Source of the DNA: Bacteroidota bacterium | Lineage (GTDB): Bacteria; Bacteroidota; Bacteroidia; AKYH767-A; OLB10 | Length of the DNA: 64,000 nt | Direction of reading: 5' to 3' | Assembly: GCA_016713525.1 (NCBI GenBank) | Contig: JADJOZ010000001.1 | Coordinates: forward strand, 791,504-855,503 | Shown: positions 18,620 through 28,251 of the stretch, one piece after another | Layout: every line of letters starts with the position of its first letter | How positions within the stretch are numbered: the first letter of the stretch is position 1 | Notes under the pieces: generated by a model | Told to the model about the DNA's origin: nothing | Seen by the model: only the letters and a program-made list of their open reading frames with translations | Database searches by the model: none | Program-made: the position numbers and the translations under genes

Positions 18620-21304
18620 ATGACAAAAACAAACAACCTCGAAAAAGTATCAGGAACCCTGGCTACGAAAGCAGCTCTCTTGATTGGAACTTTCGGGCTT
18701 TTGGCTAGTCTTAATGGAGTGATGGCACAATGCCCGGTGCCTACAATCACACCATCTGGTTCAGTCGACCTGTGTACAGGTGGATCGGTAACTTTGACAG
18801 CCAGTGCTGGATCAGCATACAATTGGTCGAATGGAGCAACATCACAAAGTATCGTTGTTTCAACAGCAGGTAGCTATGTAGTAACAGTAGATGATGGTGC
18901 AGGATGCATCGAAGCCTCACTTCCTACACCGGTTTCCAAAAATACACAGACTCCTGGAGCAGTGAATACTCTTAATGGAGTTACCAAAGCTTGTCCTGGA
19001 GAATCAATTGCCAACACAATTAATCCTGCACACAGAGCTGTTACATATACATGGACTTTATCTGCAGGAGCAACAATTGCAGGCCAAAGTGTTTACACAA
19101 CTTCTTCAACAGCAGTAACAATTGATTATAGTGCTGGTTTTGTTGCTTCAGGAAATGTTACTATTTATGCAACTAATGGTTGTGGAAATGGATTAACATT
19201 ATCGAGGACACTTACCAGAAATAATCCTTTGACTCCGGTAAGTATTTCAGGTTCTGCAGCTACATGTGAGAATACAACGTATACTTTTTCTACACCGGTA
19301 GTATCAAATATTACCAATTACCAATGGACAGGACCAGTAGGTTCAGTTATTACCAACCAGGGTTCAGACCAGGTTGATATTACTTTCCCTGCCGGGTATG
19401 TAGTAGGTACAGTACAGGTAGTAAATCAAAATAGCTGCGGATCGAGTACACCAAAAGGTTTAACAACCCGATCTGTGCTTTCTAAACCAGACGATATTTC
19501 AGGTCCTGTTTCAGGCTTATGCGGATCAACTCAAACATTCACTATTCCTGCAAAGCCCGGAGCTACTTCATATACATGGACTGCACCTGCTGGTTGCACT
19601 ATAACAAGTGGACAAGGTACAACTTCAGTTGACATATTTTTTGATGCCAATCTTGATAATGGATATGTTCGTGTTGTAGCAAATAACTCTTGTGGTTCAT
19701 CAGGTGAAACTAAGATGCGTGTTGATGGTGAAGTTACCATTTCTCAAAATCCTGTTGATGCTGAAATTTGCGATGGTACAGGAACAACATTTACTGTTGT
19801 ATCACCTGGCTTGGGAATTTCTTATCAATGGAGAAAAAATGGTGTACCATTAACAGATAATGCTACTTACAGTGGTACTTCAACAGCAACATTAACTGTT
19901 TCAGGTGCTGTTGTCGCTGATGCGGGAGCATATGATTGTATAGTTAGCAACAATTGCTCAACTCCACTTACATCTTCAGCTGCTGCTCTTCTTGTTAAAA
20001 CTATTCCAACAGTACCAGGATTAATTGCAGGTATTGATGTTGCATGTCCCGGTTATGTTGCCCAATCATTTACCATTGCTCCGGTTGCCGGTGCCGATTC
20101 CTATGTATGGACAGGTTATAATGGTGCTTCTATTTCAGGTGGACAGGGAACTGCCAATGCAATGATAGATTTTGGTGCATCATCTAATTCAGGATATAAT
20201 ATTGATGTAAGAGCATCAAATGCATGTGGTGTTAGTGATTCATCTAAAAAATGGATAAGAAGAACGATATCAGTTCCAACCTTTAGCATTGCACCGGCTT
20301 CTGCTTGTGCAGGATCAGCGGGTGTTAGTTTTGAAGTGAATACTGTGGTAGGAGCGAATTCTTACACATGGATTGCACCTGCAGGAGCTTCTGTTGCTTC
20401 TGGTCAGGGAACTAAATCAGCAACCATTGATTTCTCTGGTTCATTTACAAATGGTGATGTTTGTGTTTATGCAACAAATTTATGCGGATCTACTGAACCA
20501 AGATGTAAAAAAGTAATCAGTATACCTGCCAGCCCGGGTTCAATTGGCGGACCAGGTTACAATGTATGCAACTCTACACAAACCTATTATACAAATTTGG
20601 TAGCCGGAGCAACACTTTATACATGGTCTGTGCCTGCCGGAGCTTCAATTAATTCTTGTCAGGGAACGAATTCAATTTCGGTCACATTTGATCCTTCTTA
20701 TATTTCCGGTTCTATTGGTGTGATTGCAAAAAACAATTGTGGCGATAGTCCAATGACTTCACGTTTGGTACAAGCATTCCTGAATAAGCCTGCTGCTATT
20801 TTTGGTAGTCCGACAACTTGTGCTAATAGTCATGGAAATGTTTACAGCATTGATCCAATGCCAGGTGCAATTTCTTATCAGTGGGTAGTTCCAAGTGGTG
20901 CAGTTATTACCAGTGGGGCCACAACTAATTCTATTGAAGTTGACTTTGGCAGCATTGATGGTATTATCTCAGCTCGTGGTATCAATGCTTGCGGACCTGG
21001 ATTCTCAGGAAATTTCAGAGTAACATTCAATTGCAGAACTCAGGGATCATCAAGTGTAAAAGCTGAACTGTATCCAAATCCTGCAAAAGACCGTGTGATA
21101 ATTTCTCACGACAGCAATGTTTCAGGAAAAGCAACTATTGAAGTTCGCGATTTAACCGGACGCACTATGATATCTAAAGATGTAATGATTGATCAGGAAT
21201 CAGGACGTTCAGAAATTGACATTACTGAATTGAGTTCAGGAATTTATCTGGTAGAAATTACTTCTGCTCAGGGAAAATCAGTCAACAGGTTTGTTAAAAA
21301 ATAA
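18620..21304 (+). CDS. Secreted PKD/Ig-repeat protein with type A T9SS sorting domain
   Basis: Start placed at 18620 because it begins the signal region (TKAALLIGTFGLLASLNGVMAQ); an in-frame ATG at 18584 adds twelve residues. The 894-residue product has one N-terminal SAYNWSNGATSQ module like those in the giant adhesin. About seven PKD-like domains follow with the pattern AxSYTWxxPAGAxI ... GNNxCGxS, plus one Ig-like domain (ISYQWRKNGVPL). The last ~80 residues (AELYPNPAKDRVII ... ISSGIYLVEI-like ... VNRFVKK) are a type A T9SS sorting signal. It is probably displayed or released at the surface as an adhesive protein. A strong terminator follows. Confidence 0.92.
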   Translation: MTKTNNLEKVSGTLATKAALLIGTFGLLASLNGVMAQCPVPTITPSGSVDLCTGGSVTLTASAGSAYNWSNGATSQSIVVSTAGSYVVTVDDGAGCIEASLPTPVSKNTQTPGAVNTLNGVTKACPGESIANTINPAHRAVTYTWTLSAGATIAGQSVYTTSSTAVTIDYSAGFVASGNVTIYATNGCGNGLTLSRTLTRNNPLTPVSISGSAATCENTTYTFSTPVVSNITNYQWTGPVGSVITNQGSDQVDITFPAGYVVGTVQVVNQNSCGSSTPKGLTTRSVLSKPDDISGPVSGLCGSTQTFTIPAKPGATSYTWTAPAGCTITSGQGTTSVDIFFDANLDNGYVRVVANNSCGSSGETKMRVDGEVTISQNPVDAEICDGTGTTFTVVSPGLGISYQWRKNGVPLTDNATYSGTSTATLTVSGAVVADAGAYDCIVSNNCSTPLTSSAAALLVKTIPTVPGLIAGIDVACPGYVAQSFTIAPVAGADSYVWTGYNGASISGGQGTANAMIDFGASSNSGYNIDVRASNACGVSDSSKKWIRRTISVPTFSIAPASACAGSAGVSFEVNTVVGANSYTWIAPAGASVASGQGTKSATIDFSGSFTNGDVCVYATNLCGSTEPRCKKVISIPASPGSIGGPGYNVCNSTQTYYTNLVAGATLYTWSVPAGASINSCQGTNSISVTFDPSYISGSIGVIAKNNCGDSPMTSRLVQAFLNKPAAIFGSPTTCANSHGNVYSIDPMPGAISYQWVVPSGAVITSGATTNSIEVDFGSIDGIISARGINACGPGFSGNFRVTFNCRTQGSSSVKAELYPNPAKDRVIISHDSNVSGKATIEVRDLTGRTMISKDVMIDQESGRSEIDITELSSGIYLVEITSAQGKSVNRFVKK

Positions 21305-21323
21305 TGAGTACAATACTGAATAT

Positions 21324-21357
21324 AAAAAGCTCCCGGATTTCCGGGAGCTTTTTTTTT
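21324..21357. terminator. Strong terminator between the T9SS cargo gene and gapA
   Basis: AAAAAGCTCCCGG / CCGGGAGCTTTTT stem with an ATTT loop and a run of nine Ts. It sits between convergent genes and has A- and T-runs suitable for both strands. Confidence 0.93.
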
Positions 21358-21369
21358 GGAATTAATATT

Positions 21370-22370
21370 TTAAAGTGCTGCTAGCTTTTTTATAAGATCA
21401 GCCAGTCGTGCCGAGTATCCCATTTCATTGTCGTACCAGCCTACTACTTTAACCATATTTCCGATGACCGATGTTAATTGAGCATCAAAAATGCAGGAGT
21501 GAGTATTTCCAACAATATCAATTGAAACAATTGGTTCATCAGTATACTGTAATATACCTTTCAAAACTGATTCTGAAGCTTTTTTAAATGCAGCATTTAT
21601 TTCCTCTATGGTTGCAGTTTTTCTGACCATACATGTTATATCTGTGAGCGAACCATCAGGCACAGGAACCCGGATGCCAGCACCCCCAACATTACCTTTT
21701 AAATGAGGAAATACTTCTGTGACTGCTTTGGCAGCACCTGTTGAAGTTGGTATAATGGAAACTGCAGCTGCTCTTGCTCTTCTCAAATCCTTATGGGGTG
21801 CATCGTGCAAATTCTGATCACCTGTATATGCATGAACGGTGGTGATATAGGCTGTTTCAATACCCCAGTTTTCTTCCAGTATCCGAATCATGGGTGCAAC
21901 ATTGTTTGTGGTGCATGACGCATTAGAGAGGATCTTATCATCACTTGTCAGTAAATGATCATTCACTCCCAGCACAATTGTTTTCATGGTGTCTTTAGAA
22001 GGGGCAGAAATAATAACTTTTTTGCTCCTGCAACCAAATGCAAGTTGGCTCCTTCAGTGCTGGTGAATTTTCCGGTTGATTCAATTACTACATCCACACC
22101 AAGTTTATTCCAGGGCAATTGAGCAGGATTTTTTTCGGCAAAAACAGGAATCAGGACACCGTTAATTTTAATCCCTGAGTCAGTGGCTTGAATATCTGTA
22201 TCAAAAATCCTGTGAATAGAATCATACTTAAGCAAGTGAGCCAATGTGGCATTATCTGTCAAGTCATTGATAGCCACAACTTCAATGTCTGGCATGGATG
22301 CTAATTTTCTGAAGGTAATTCGTCCAATTCGGCCAAACCCATTGATGGCTACTTTAATTTTTGATGACAT
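21370..22370 (-). CDS. gapA: Glyceraldehyde-3-phosphate dehydrogenase (one frameshift)
   Basis: Catalyses the oxidative phosphorylation of glyceraldehyde 3-phosphate in glycolysis. The N-terminal part has the NAD-binding INGFGRIGR. The C-terminal part has the catalytic SNASCTTN and HAYTGDQNLHDAPH. The frame breaks at the 6-base run 22018-22023; one more base restores AGAKKVIISAPSKDTMKTIV and yields a 333-residue protein, exactly the normal size. Start set at 22370 (MSSKIKVAINGFG). A TAATTTTG -7-like box lies at 22395-22402. Losing this central enzyme is unlikely, so the shift is probably an error in the sequence. Confidence 0.93.
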
Positions 22371-22427
22371 AAGAATTTCTTTATTTATGAAATTCAAAAT
22401 TAGTGAAAAGAAAAATGGTAAAAAGGA

Positions 22428-23303
22428 TTAAAAAATATGTTTTTCAGCGTGATAGGAAGATCGTACAAGAGGTCCACTTTCAATATATTTGAATCCCATT
22501 TTCATTCCAATTTCTTTAAATAAAGCAAACTGATCGGGATGAATAAATTCTGAAACGGGAAGATGGTTTTTTGTTGGTTGTAAATACTGGCCAAGGGTAA
22601 GGATTTTTACATCAGATTTGCGAAGATCCTCCATAGATTCAGTCACTTCATCTGCAGTTTCTCCTAAGCCGAGCATGATGCCTGATTTGGATTTAATACC
22701 TCCATCGCTAATACGTTTTAGAACTTCTAAGCTTCTGTCATATTTTGCCTGGACGCGAACTTGTTTTGTTAATCGGCGGACAGTTTCCAGATTATGAGAA
22801 ATAACTTCCGGCTTTTCATCTATTAACAGTTGCAAATTATTCCATTGTCCCTGAAAATCCGGGATAAGTGTTTCCATGGTTGTGCCGGGTGAAAGTTGTC
22901 TTATTGCCCGAATGGTTTGAACCCAGATGTTGGCACCACCATCTTTGAGATCATCACGGTCTACAGAAGTTATTACGCAATGTTTAATTCCCATTGCTTT
23001 AACAGATTCAGCAACACGCAAAGGCTCCTTCAAATCGACAGATGCCGGGCGACCTGTAGCAACAGCACAAAAACCACATGAACGGGTACAAACATTACCC
23101 AAAATCATAAACGTTGCAGTTCCGGCTCCCCAGCATTCACCCATATTGGGGCAATTGCCACTTTCACAAATGGTATGTAATTTTTGTTCGGAAACAATAC
23201 CCCTGACTTTCCGGTACTCTTCCCCTACAGGGAGTTTCACTCTTAGCCAGGAAGGTTTGCGAACTTTATTTTCTTCAGCTGATGAAATGGTTTCTTCACT
23301 CAT
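22428..23303 (-). CDS. lipA: Lipoyl synthase
   Basis: A 291-residue radical SAM enzyme that inserts two sulfurs into octanoyl groups on lipoyl domains. Both clusters are visible: the auxiliary-cluster cysteines in CESGNCPNMGEC and the radical-SAM CTRSCGFC. The C-terminal RSSYHAEK supplies the family's serine ligand. Length is normal. It lies between an outer-membrane protein gene and gapA. A -7-like TAAATTTG is present at 23320-23327 on the minus strand. Confidence 0.97.
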   Translation of the reverse strand: MSEETISSAEENKVRKPSWLRVKLPVGEEYRKVRGIVSEQKLHTICESGNCPNMGECWGAGTATFMILGNVCTRSCGFCAVATGRPASVDLKEPLRVAESVKAMGIKHCVITSVDRDDLKDGGANIWVQTIRAIRQLSPGTTMETLIPDFQGQWNNLQLLIDEKPEVISHNLETVRRLTKQVRVQAKYDRSLEVLKRISDGGIKSKSGIMLGLGETADEVTESMEDLRKSDVKILTLGQYLQPTKNHLPVSEFIHPDQFALFKEIGMKMGFKYIESGPLVRSSYHAEKHIF

Positions 23304-23324
23304 AATATTAATTCCGGTGCAAAT

Positions 23325-24080
23325 TTACCATTTTCTCCCGTAAAGAATATTTATATAAAAATTGAAAAAGAACTGATTATTGTTGGTTTCTGCCATTATC
23401 GGAACCTTTTTACCATAGGCATCCAAAGTAATTCCGGCTTCAATGGTTTTTACATCATCATGCATAGTTCCATAATCAAAACTCACTCCCACCTTTGCAT
23501 ATCCACCAGGGTAAAATCTGGTTTCTCCAATTCCTTCTGTGAATGGTGCTCTACCATAAATATTATCGACATAATGGCGCTCAGGATCATATTTTTCTAC
23601 AATTACTTCATATTCACCCTCGAATGCTGTCGGATATAATATATTCAAATAAACTGGTTTAGCTAGTCCCAGTGACAGGCCGGCGGTATAATTGAATCGA
23701 ACTTCAACACCACTTCGTTCAGATTTGCTGAAAACCACCTGTTGTTGACCGATTCCTGCACGTACTACCATCATGGAATTCAATTTCCCATAAAAAAATG
23801 ATTTAGCATTGTCGAAATAGGGATTGACGGAACGTACTTCTTTGGGATGCTTCATGTTTACTATTTCTGCTTCCCACATTCGCTTTTTGTTCGCAGTAAT
23901 ATTTTTGCCTTTTCTGAAGTCGAATCCCCAGCCACTGGTGTGTATGTTTGCACCGAAACTGAATTCATTTTTTAACAATGGGGGTTTCTCTTCCTGATAC
24001 TCAAAAGGATTTTCCTGCGCCATTATAACTATTGGCAACAAACTCAAAAAAAGGAGGAAGAATAATTTCTTAACTTGCAT
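23325..24080 (-). CDS. Putative outer-membrane beta-barrel protein
   Basis: A 251-residue protein with a signal peptide ending at VIMAQ, then NPFEYQEEKPPLLKNEFSFGANIHTSGWGF and alternating strands to a C-terminal FNFYINILYGRKW, which ends in an aromatic as many barrels do. It resembles conserved uncharacterised Bacteroidota envelope proteins, but I cannot name a family. It has a perfect-spacing promoter upstream and may lead a transcript with lipA 21 bp further on. Confidence 0.65.
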   Translation of the reverse strand: MQVKKLFFLLFLSLLPIVIMAQENPFEYQEEKPPLLKNEFSFGANIHTSGWGFDFRKGKNITANKKRMWEAEIVNMKHPKEVRSVNPYFDNAKSFFYGKLNSMMVVRAGIGQQQVVFSKSERSGVEVRFNYTAGLSLGLAKPVYLNILYPTAFEGEYEVIVEKYDPERHYVDNIYGRAPFTEGIGETRFYPGGYAKVGVSFDYGTMHDDVKTIEAGITLDAYGKKVPIMAETNNNQFFFNFYINILYGRKW

Positions 24081-24090
24081 TTTGTGATAA

Positions 24091-24121
24091 CAAAAGTAAT
24101 GATATATTCCTTATATTCAAA
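24091..24121 (-). promoter_or_regulatory. Bacteroidota-type promoter for the 23325-24080 gene
   Basis: On the minus strand TTTG (24118-24121), exactly 19 bp, then TACTTTTG (24091-24098), a full match to TTTG-N19-TAnnTTTG. The -7 box lies 10 bp before the start codon, so the leader would be very short or absent. Confidence 0.65.
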
Positions 24122-24369
24122 ATGAAGTTATCCTTAATCCATGAATTAGTGCAATGAAAATTTGAATCTAAATCGACTTTAAATGAGTGCTGGTTTTAAA
24201 GTTGAACTTTCGCAACTCGTTTATTGTTAGGGTTTTATATCCTAATAAGGATACAGTAGAATTCCTGTTGACGTATCATTCACTTAGGGTATCTGATTCT
24301 TTTTTATTAATTTTGAGTCCGTCATAAACAATTAATTGTCCGTAACTAATTGAAAATCATAATCTTAAA

Positions 24370-25872
24370 ATGAATAACCCCCTTCGGCAAATAGTTGATT
24401 CCTTTCAACATTATCAGCAATTGCCGGCATTCTGTATAGACAACACTTTTTACACTTACAGAGACCTTGCGGAACGGATTAAAGGTATTCAAAATCAGAT
24501 ATTGGAGGTTGGTCCGGTTCCCAATTCCAATATCGGAGTTATGACATTCAATGATATTGAGACGTATGCTTCCATTCTTGCCATACTTTTCTCTGGACAT
24601 GCCTTTGTACCAATCAATCCGGAACATCCTGCCGACCGAAACGAAGCTATACTGGAACAGGCTGAAATTTCGATCATATGTTCAGGAGGAACTATTCATC
24701 AGGATTTTACAAAAAAAATATCCGGTGTAAAATTAATAAACACGAAAATTTTACAATTTTCGGGTACAGATTTTCTGTTTAATGCAAATGAAAACGATCT
24801 TGCGTACATATTATTTACTTCAGGCAGCACTGGTACACCCAAAGGTGTTCCTTTGAAAGTTTCGAATCTGAATGCTTTTCTCAGGTCATTTTTCAAAATG
24901 GGTTATCAATTAGATGAGAAGGACAGATTTTTACAGATGTTCGATCTTACATTTGATTTATCTATAATGAGTTACCTTGCTCCATTATGTGTAGGGGCTT
25001 GTGTATATACAATTCCACTTACCGGATTCAAGTATATGCATGTTTATAGTGTTATGGAAGAACATCAGCTGACATTCACTTTGATGGTTCCGTCAATATT
25101 AACACATCTCAGACAATATTTTGATGAAATTAAACTTGATAATTTAAAATATTCACTCTTTTGCGGTGAAGCATTATACGAGGATATTACACTGGAATGG
25201 GCAAAATGTATTCCAAATGCCGTTATTGAGAATGTGTATGGTCCAACTGAAGCAACCATATTTTGTTCACGGTATGTGATAAACAGACAGGATCCGAATA
25301 AAAATCTGAATGGTATTTTAAGTATTGGGAAAGCCATGGATGGTGTTGAACTTATAGTTATAAATGACAGTAATCAACAGGCATCCATGAATGAAAAAGG
25401 TGAGCTTTGTATAGCGGGCGCACAGGTGACTCCCGGTTACTGGAAAAATGAAGAAAAGAATAATGAAGCCTTTTTCATTCATGAAGGACAAAGGTTTTAT
25501 AAAACTGGGGACCTTTGCTATACAGATGAATCAGGGGATATATTTTATAGTGGCCGGGTTGATTTTCAAGTGAAAATACAAGGTTTTCGGGTTGAATTGG
25601 GAGAGATTGAATTTCATGCCAGATACTTTCTCAAAAGTATAGCTGCTGTTGCGGTAGCAGTGCAAAATGATTTGAATGCCTGGCAGATTAATCTGTTTGT
25701 AGAAAGTGATAAGATACAAAAAGATGAACTCCTTGAGCACCTTAAGGCTCATCTTCCTTCATACATGATTCCGTCGGCTATCATTCCGGTTCCGGTATTT
25801 CCACTTAATACCAATGGGAAGGTTGATCGTAAGCAATTGTTGGTTACATTAAATAAAACAAATATTTCCTGA
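24370..25872 (+). CDS. DltA-like amino-acid adenylation enzyme (carrier-protein ligase)
   Basis: A 500-residue stand-alone adenylation protein of the DltA/NRPS A-domain type. Core motifs in order: A3 ILFTSGSTGTPKG (~150-162), A5 VYGPTEAT (~289), A7 YKTGDL (~377), A8 GRVDFQVKIQGFRVELGEIE (~395-414) and A10 NGKVDRKQL with the catalytic lysine (~482-490). It should activate an amino acid (D-alanine in true DltA) as the adenylate and load it on the carrier protein encoded two genes on. Its stop overlaps the next start (TGATG). The specificity pocket was not compared, so the substrate is open. A possible -7 box, TAATTTTG, lies at 24308-24315. Confidence 0.88.
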   Translation: MNNPLRQIVDSFQHYQQLPAFCIDNTFYTYRDLAERIKGIQNQILEVGPVPNSNIGVMTFNDIETYASILAILFSGHAFVPINPEHPADRNEAILEQAEISIICSGGTIHQDFTKKISGVKLINTKILQFSGTDFLFNANENDLAYILFTSGSTGTPKGVPLKVSNLNAFLRSFFKMGYQLDEKDRFLQMFDLTFDLSIMSYLAPLCVGACVYTIPLTGFKYMHVYSVMEEHQLTFTLMVPSILTHLRQYFDEIKLDNLKYSLFCGEALYEDITLEWAKCIPNAVIENVYGPTEATIFCSRYVINRQDPNKNLNGILSIGKAMDGVELIVINDSNQQASMNEKGELCIAGAQVTPGYWKNEEKNNEAFFIHEGQRFYKTGDLCYTDESGDIFYSGRVDFQVKIQGFRVELGEIEFHARYFLKSIAAVAVAVQNDLNAWQINLFVESDKIQKDELLEHLKAHLPSYMIPSAIIPVPVFPLNTNGKVDRKQLLVTLNKTNIS

Positions 25873-26552
25873 TGTCCGATGTTGAAAAAATATCTTTTCG
25901 CCAGGCAACAGAAAAGGATATAGACATTTTACTGAGTACAATTATTGAAGCTGACAAAAGCGGTTCCGGACTTTTTAGCTTTGATACCTGTTTCGGAATT
26001 TCTGAGGATCGGTTTCGGGAAATTTTAAAAGAGATCCTGTTGGAAGATATAGGTGGCCAGGAATGGAATATATCTGATTTTATTTTAGTAACAGTCAATG
26101 AAATTCCTGCAGGTGCTTTCTGTTCCTGGATTGAGGGCTCCGGAAATCAGTCAAGTTCAATGATCAGAGGCACCTTAATGCAACATTTTTTTCCTCAGGA
26201 AGCATTACAGCAGGCCAAGAAATATAAGCACTTACTGGATGAGCTCAGTATTGAAAAAGTTCCCGGGCATTTGATTCTTGAATCAGGATATATAACTCCG
26301 GAATTCAGATCAAGAGGTTTACTTGGGAAATTAATAGTTGAAATATTGCGAATCAGGAAAGCTCAACATCCTGATTTAAAAATTTGTTCCATCAATGTCC
26401 TGAAATCGAATTCGCAGGCTTTAAGAATTTATGAAAAAATTGGATTCATAACTGAAGTAGAACGGACCTGTGAAAACCCTGAAATATTAAAGTTGATAGC
26501 TTCAAAATCCAGGGTACAGATGAGAAGATCACTGGATAATTTAAATCAATAA
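25872..26552 (+). CDS. GNAT family N-acetyltransferase within the dlt-like operon
   Basis: A 226-residue GNAT-fold protein. The acetyl-CoA-binding motif A appears as TPEFRSRGLLGKLIVEILR (~residues 137-155), followed by ICSINVLKSNSQALRIYEKIGF, the classic strand-5 and N-A-x-x-x-Y-x-x-x-G-F ending. It overlaps the adenylation gene by one base and ends two bases before the carrier-protein gene, so it is built into the operon. Such an enzyme is not part of classical dlt operons. It could acylate the amino group of the carrier-bound aminoacyl group. That role is inference. Confidence 0.8.
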   Translation: MSDVEKISFRQATEKDIDILLSTIIEADKSGSGLFSFDTCFGISEDRFREILKEILLEDIGGQEWNISDFILVTVNEIPAGAFCSWIEGSGNQSSSMIRGTLMQHFFPQEALQQAKKYKHLLDELSIEKVPGHLILESGYITPEFRSRGLLGKLIVEILRIRKAQHPDLKICSINVLKSNSQALRIYEKIGFITEVERTCENPEILKLIASKSRVQMRRSLDNLNQ

Positions 26553-26553
26553 T

Positions 26554-26802
26554 ATGAACCACATTGAAATTTTAAACCAAATAAATACGATTTTTCGTCG
26601 CGTATTTGAAAATGATTCCCTTCATATTCAAATGGAAACTTCTGCTGATGATGTTGATGAATGGGATTCATTAAATCATACAGTTATGATTGTGGAAGTG
26701 GAGAAACACTTTAACATCAAGTTTAAACTGAAAGAAGTGCTTTCATTTCAAAATGTTGGCGATATGGTAAATATTATTCACAGCAAGGTTACTTCCGCAT
26801 AG
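26554..26802 (+). CDS. Acyl carrier protein (DltC-like)
   Basis: An 82-residue carrier protein. The phosphopantetheine attachment serine is S39 in DEWDSLNHT, followed by the acidic helix VEVEKHFNIKF that docks partner enzymes. It lies directly after the GNAT gene and 18 bp before the MBOAT gene. In the proposed pathway it carries the activated, possibly N-acylated, amino acid to the membrane. Confidence 0.9.
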   Translation: MNHIEILNQINTIFRRVFENDSLHIQMETSADDVDEWDSLNHTVMIVEVEKHFNIKFKLKEVLSFQNVGDMVNIIHSKVTSA

Positions 26803-26820
26803 TCGAATTTATATTGTATA

Positions 26821-28247
26821 ATGGTACTTAATTCCTTTACTTTTTTTATTTTTTTTAGTTTATTCGGCTTAGTCTACTTTTTATCCGGCCAAAAATTGAA
26901 GATGCTTTTACTTCTGTTGGCATCTGTTATTTTTTATTCCTTTTCAGGTATATTCGGTTTGCTCATCTTAGGTGCGCTTACCGTATTTAATTATTATACA
27001 GGAATCTGGATTGAAAAATCGGAGAATAAAAACTTTCCACTTTCAATTGCAGTAATACTTAATATAGCTGTCTTGTTTTTGTTTAAGTTCTATAACTTTT
27101 TCTTTACTGAAGTCAATTCACTTTTCAGTATATTTGAAATAAGCATCAGTTTTCCCATGTTGCAATTAATTATGCCGGTTGGGATTTCCTATTTTATACT
27201 TCAGGCAATAGGGTACAATGTCGATATTCAAAGAGAAATGCAAAGCCCCGAAAGAAACTTTCTGGTTTTTGCCAATTATTTTTTATTTTTTCCAAAGGCA
27301 TTACAAGGTCCTGTTGATCGCCCCAGGTTGTTGATGCCTCAATTTTATGAACAAAAAGATTTCGATTATTCGAGAATAACTTCAGGATTACGACTCGTTG
27401 CCTGGGGATTGTTTAAAAAACTTGTTATTGCCGACAGACTTGGAATTTTCGTAAACGAAGTTTATGGAAACCTGCATGATTATTCAGGACCCCTTTTACT
27501 ATTGGCAGGGTTTTTTTACACGTTTCAGTTATATGCCGACTTCTCCGGATACATGGATATGGCATTAGGAGTTGCTACCATACTGGGTTTTTCAATGTTT
27601 CGTAATTTCAATAAACCTTTTGGTGCTACTTCTGTAACTGATTTTTGGAAAAGATGGCATATTTCCTTATCAACCTGGTTGTATGAATATGTTTTTAATC
27701 CTGTTTCCTTATACAAACGAAACTGGGTATATGGGGGATGGTATTTGCTGTTTTCATTACTTTTTTATTAAGTGGATTGTGGCATGGTGCCAGTTGGATT
27801 TTTATCTTGTGGGGTATGCTTAACGGTATTGCACTCGGTTATGAAATAGTAACTGCTAAATGGCGCAAGAAAATTTTCAAGAAATTCAGCAAGTCAACAG
27901 CCCGAAATCTTTCTATTGGTATAACCTTCACATTCACCATCCTCAGTTTTACTTTTGCAAGAGCCGCAACAACAGGTGATGCAGCATATATTTTCCAAAA
28001 TATATTTGATTTCACTGATTTATCAACCTGGAAGGATACCGGAGTCGGCAATTTTAATTTGATTTTTGGAAGTATGGGCATTCTGCTGATACTTATTATG
28101 CATTGGTGGGAAAAATTACCTGAACTGAATCAGGCAATTGCGGAAATGCCTATTGTTTGGAGATGGTCATTCTATTGTCTGGCTATCGTATTTATGTTGC
28201 AATTCGGAATTATTTCTGGCAGTGGTTTTATTTATGCGCAATTCTGA
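26821..28247 (+). CDS. MBOAT family O-acyltransferase (AlgI/DltB-like; one frameshift)
   Basis: A polytopic membrane protein of 475 residues after repair, AlgI-sized rather than DltB-sized. Family motifs are PVGISYFILQAIGYNVDI, GPVDRPRLLMPQF, DFWKRWHISLSTWLYEYVF and the catalytic-histidine segment LLSGLWHGASW. The frame breaks at the G5 run 27733-27737; one more G restores WVYGGMVFAVFITFLLSG. MBOAT proteins of this class move acyl or aminoacyl groups across the inner membrane and onto cell-surface glycans. Here it would take the load from the adjacent carrier protein and work with the SGNH protein downstream. Confidence 0.9.
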
Positions 28248-28251
28248 ACCC

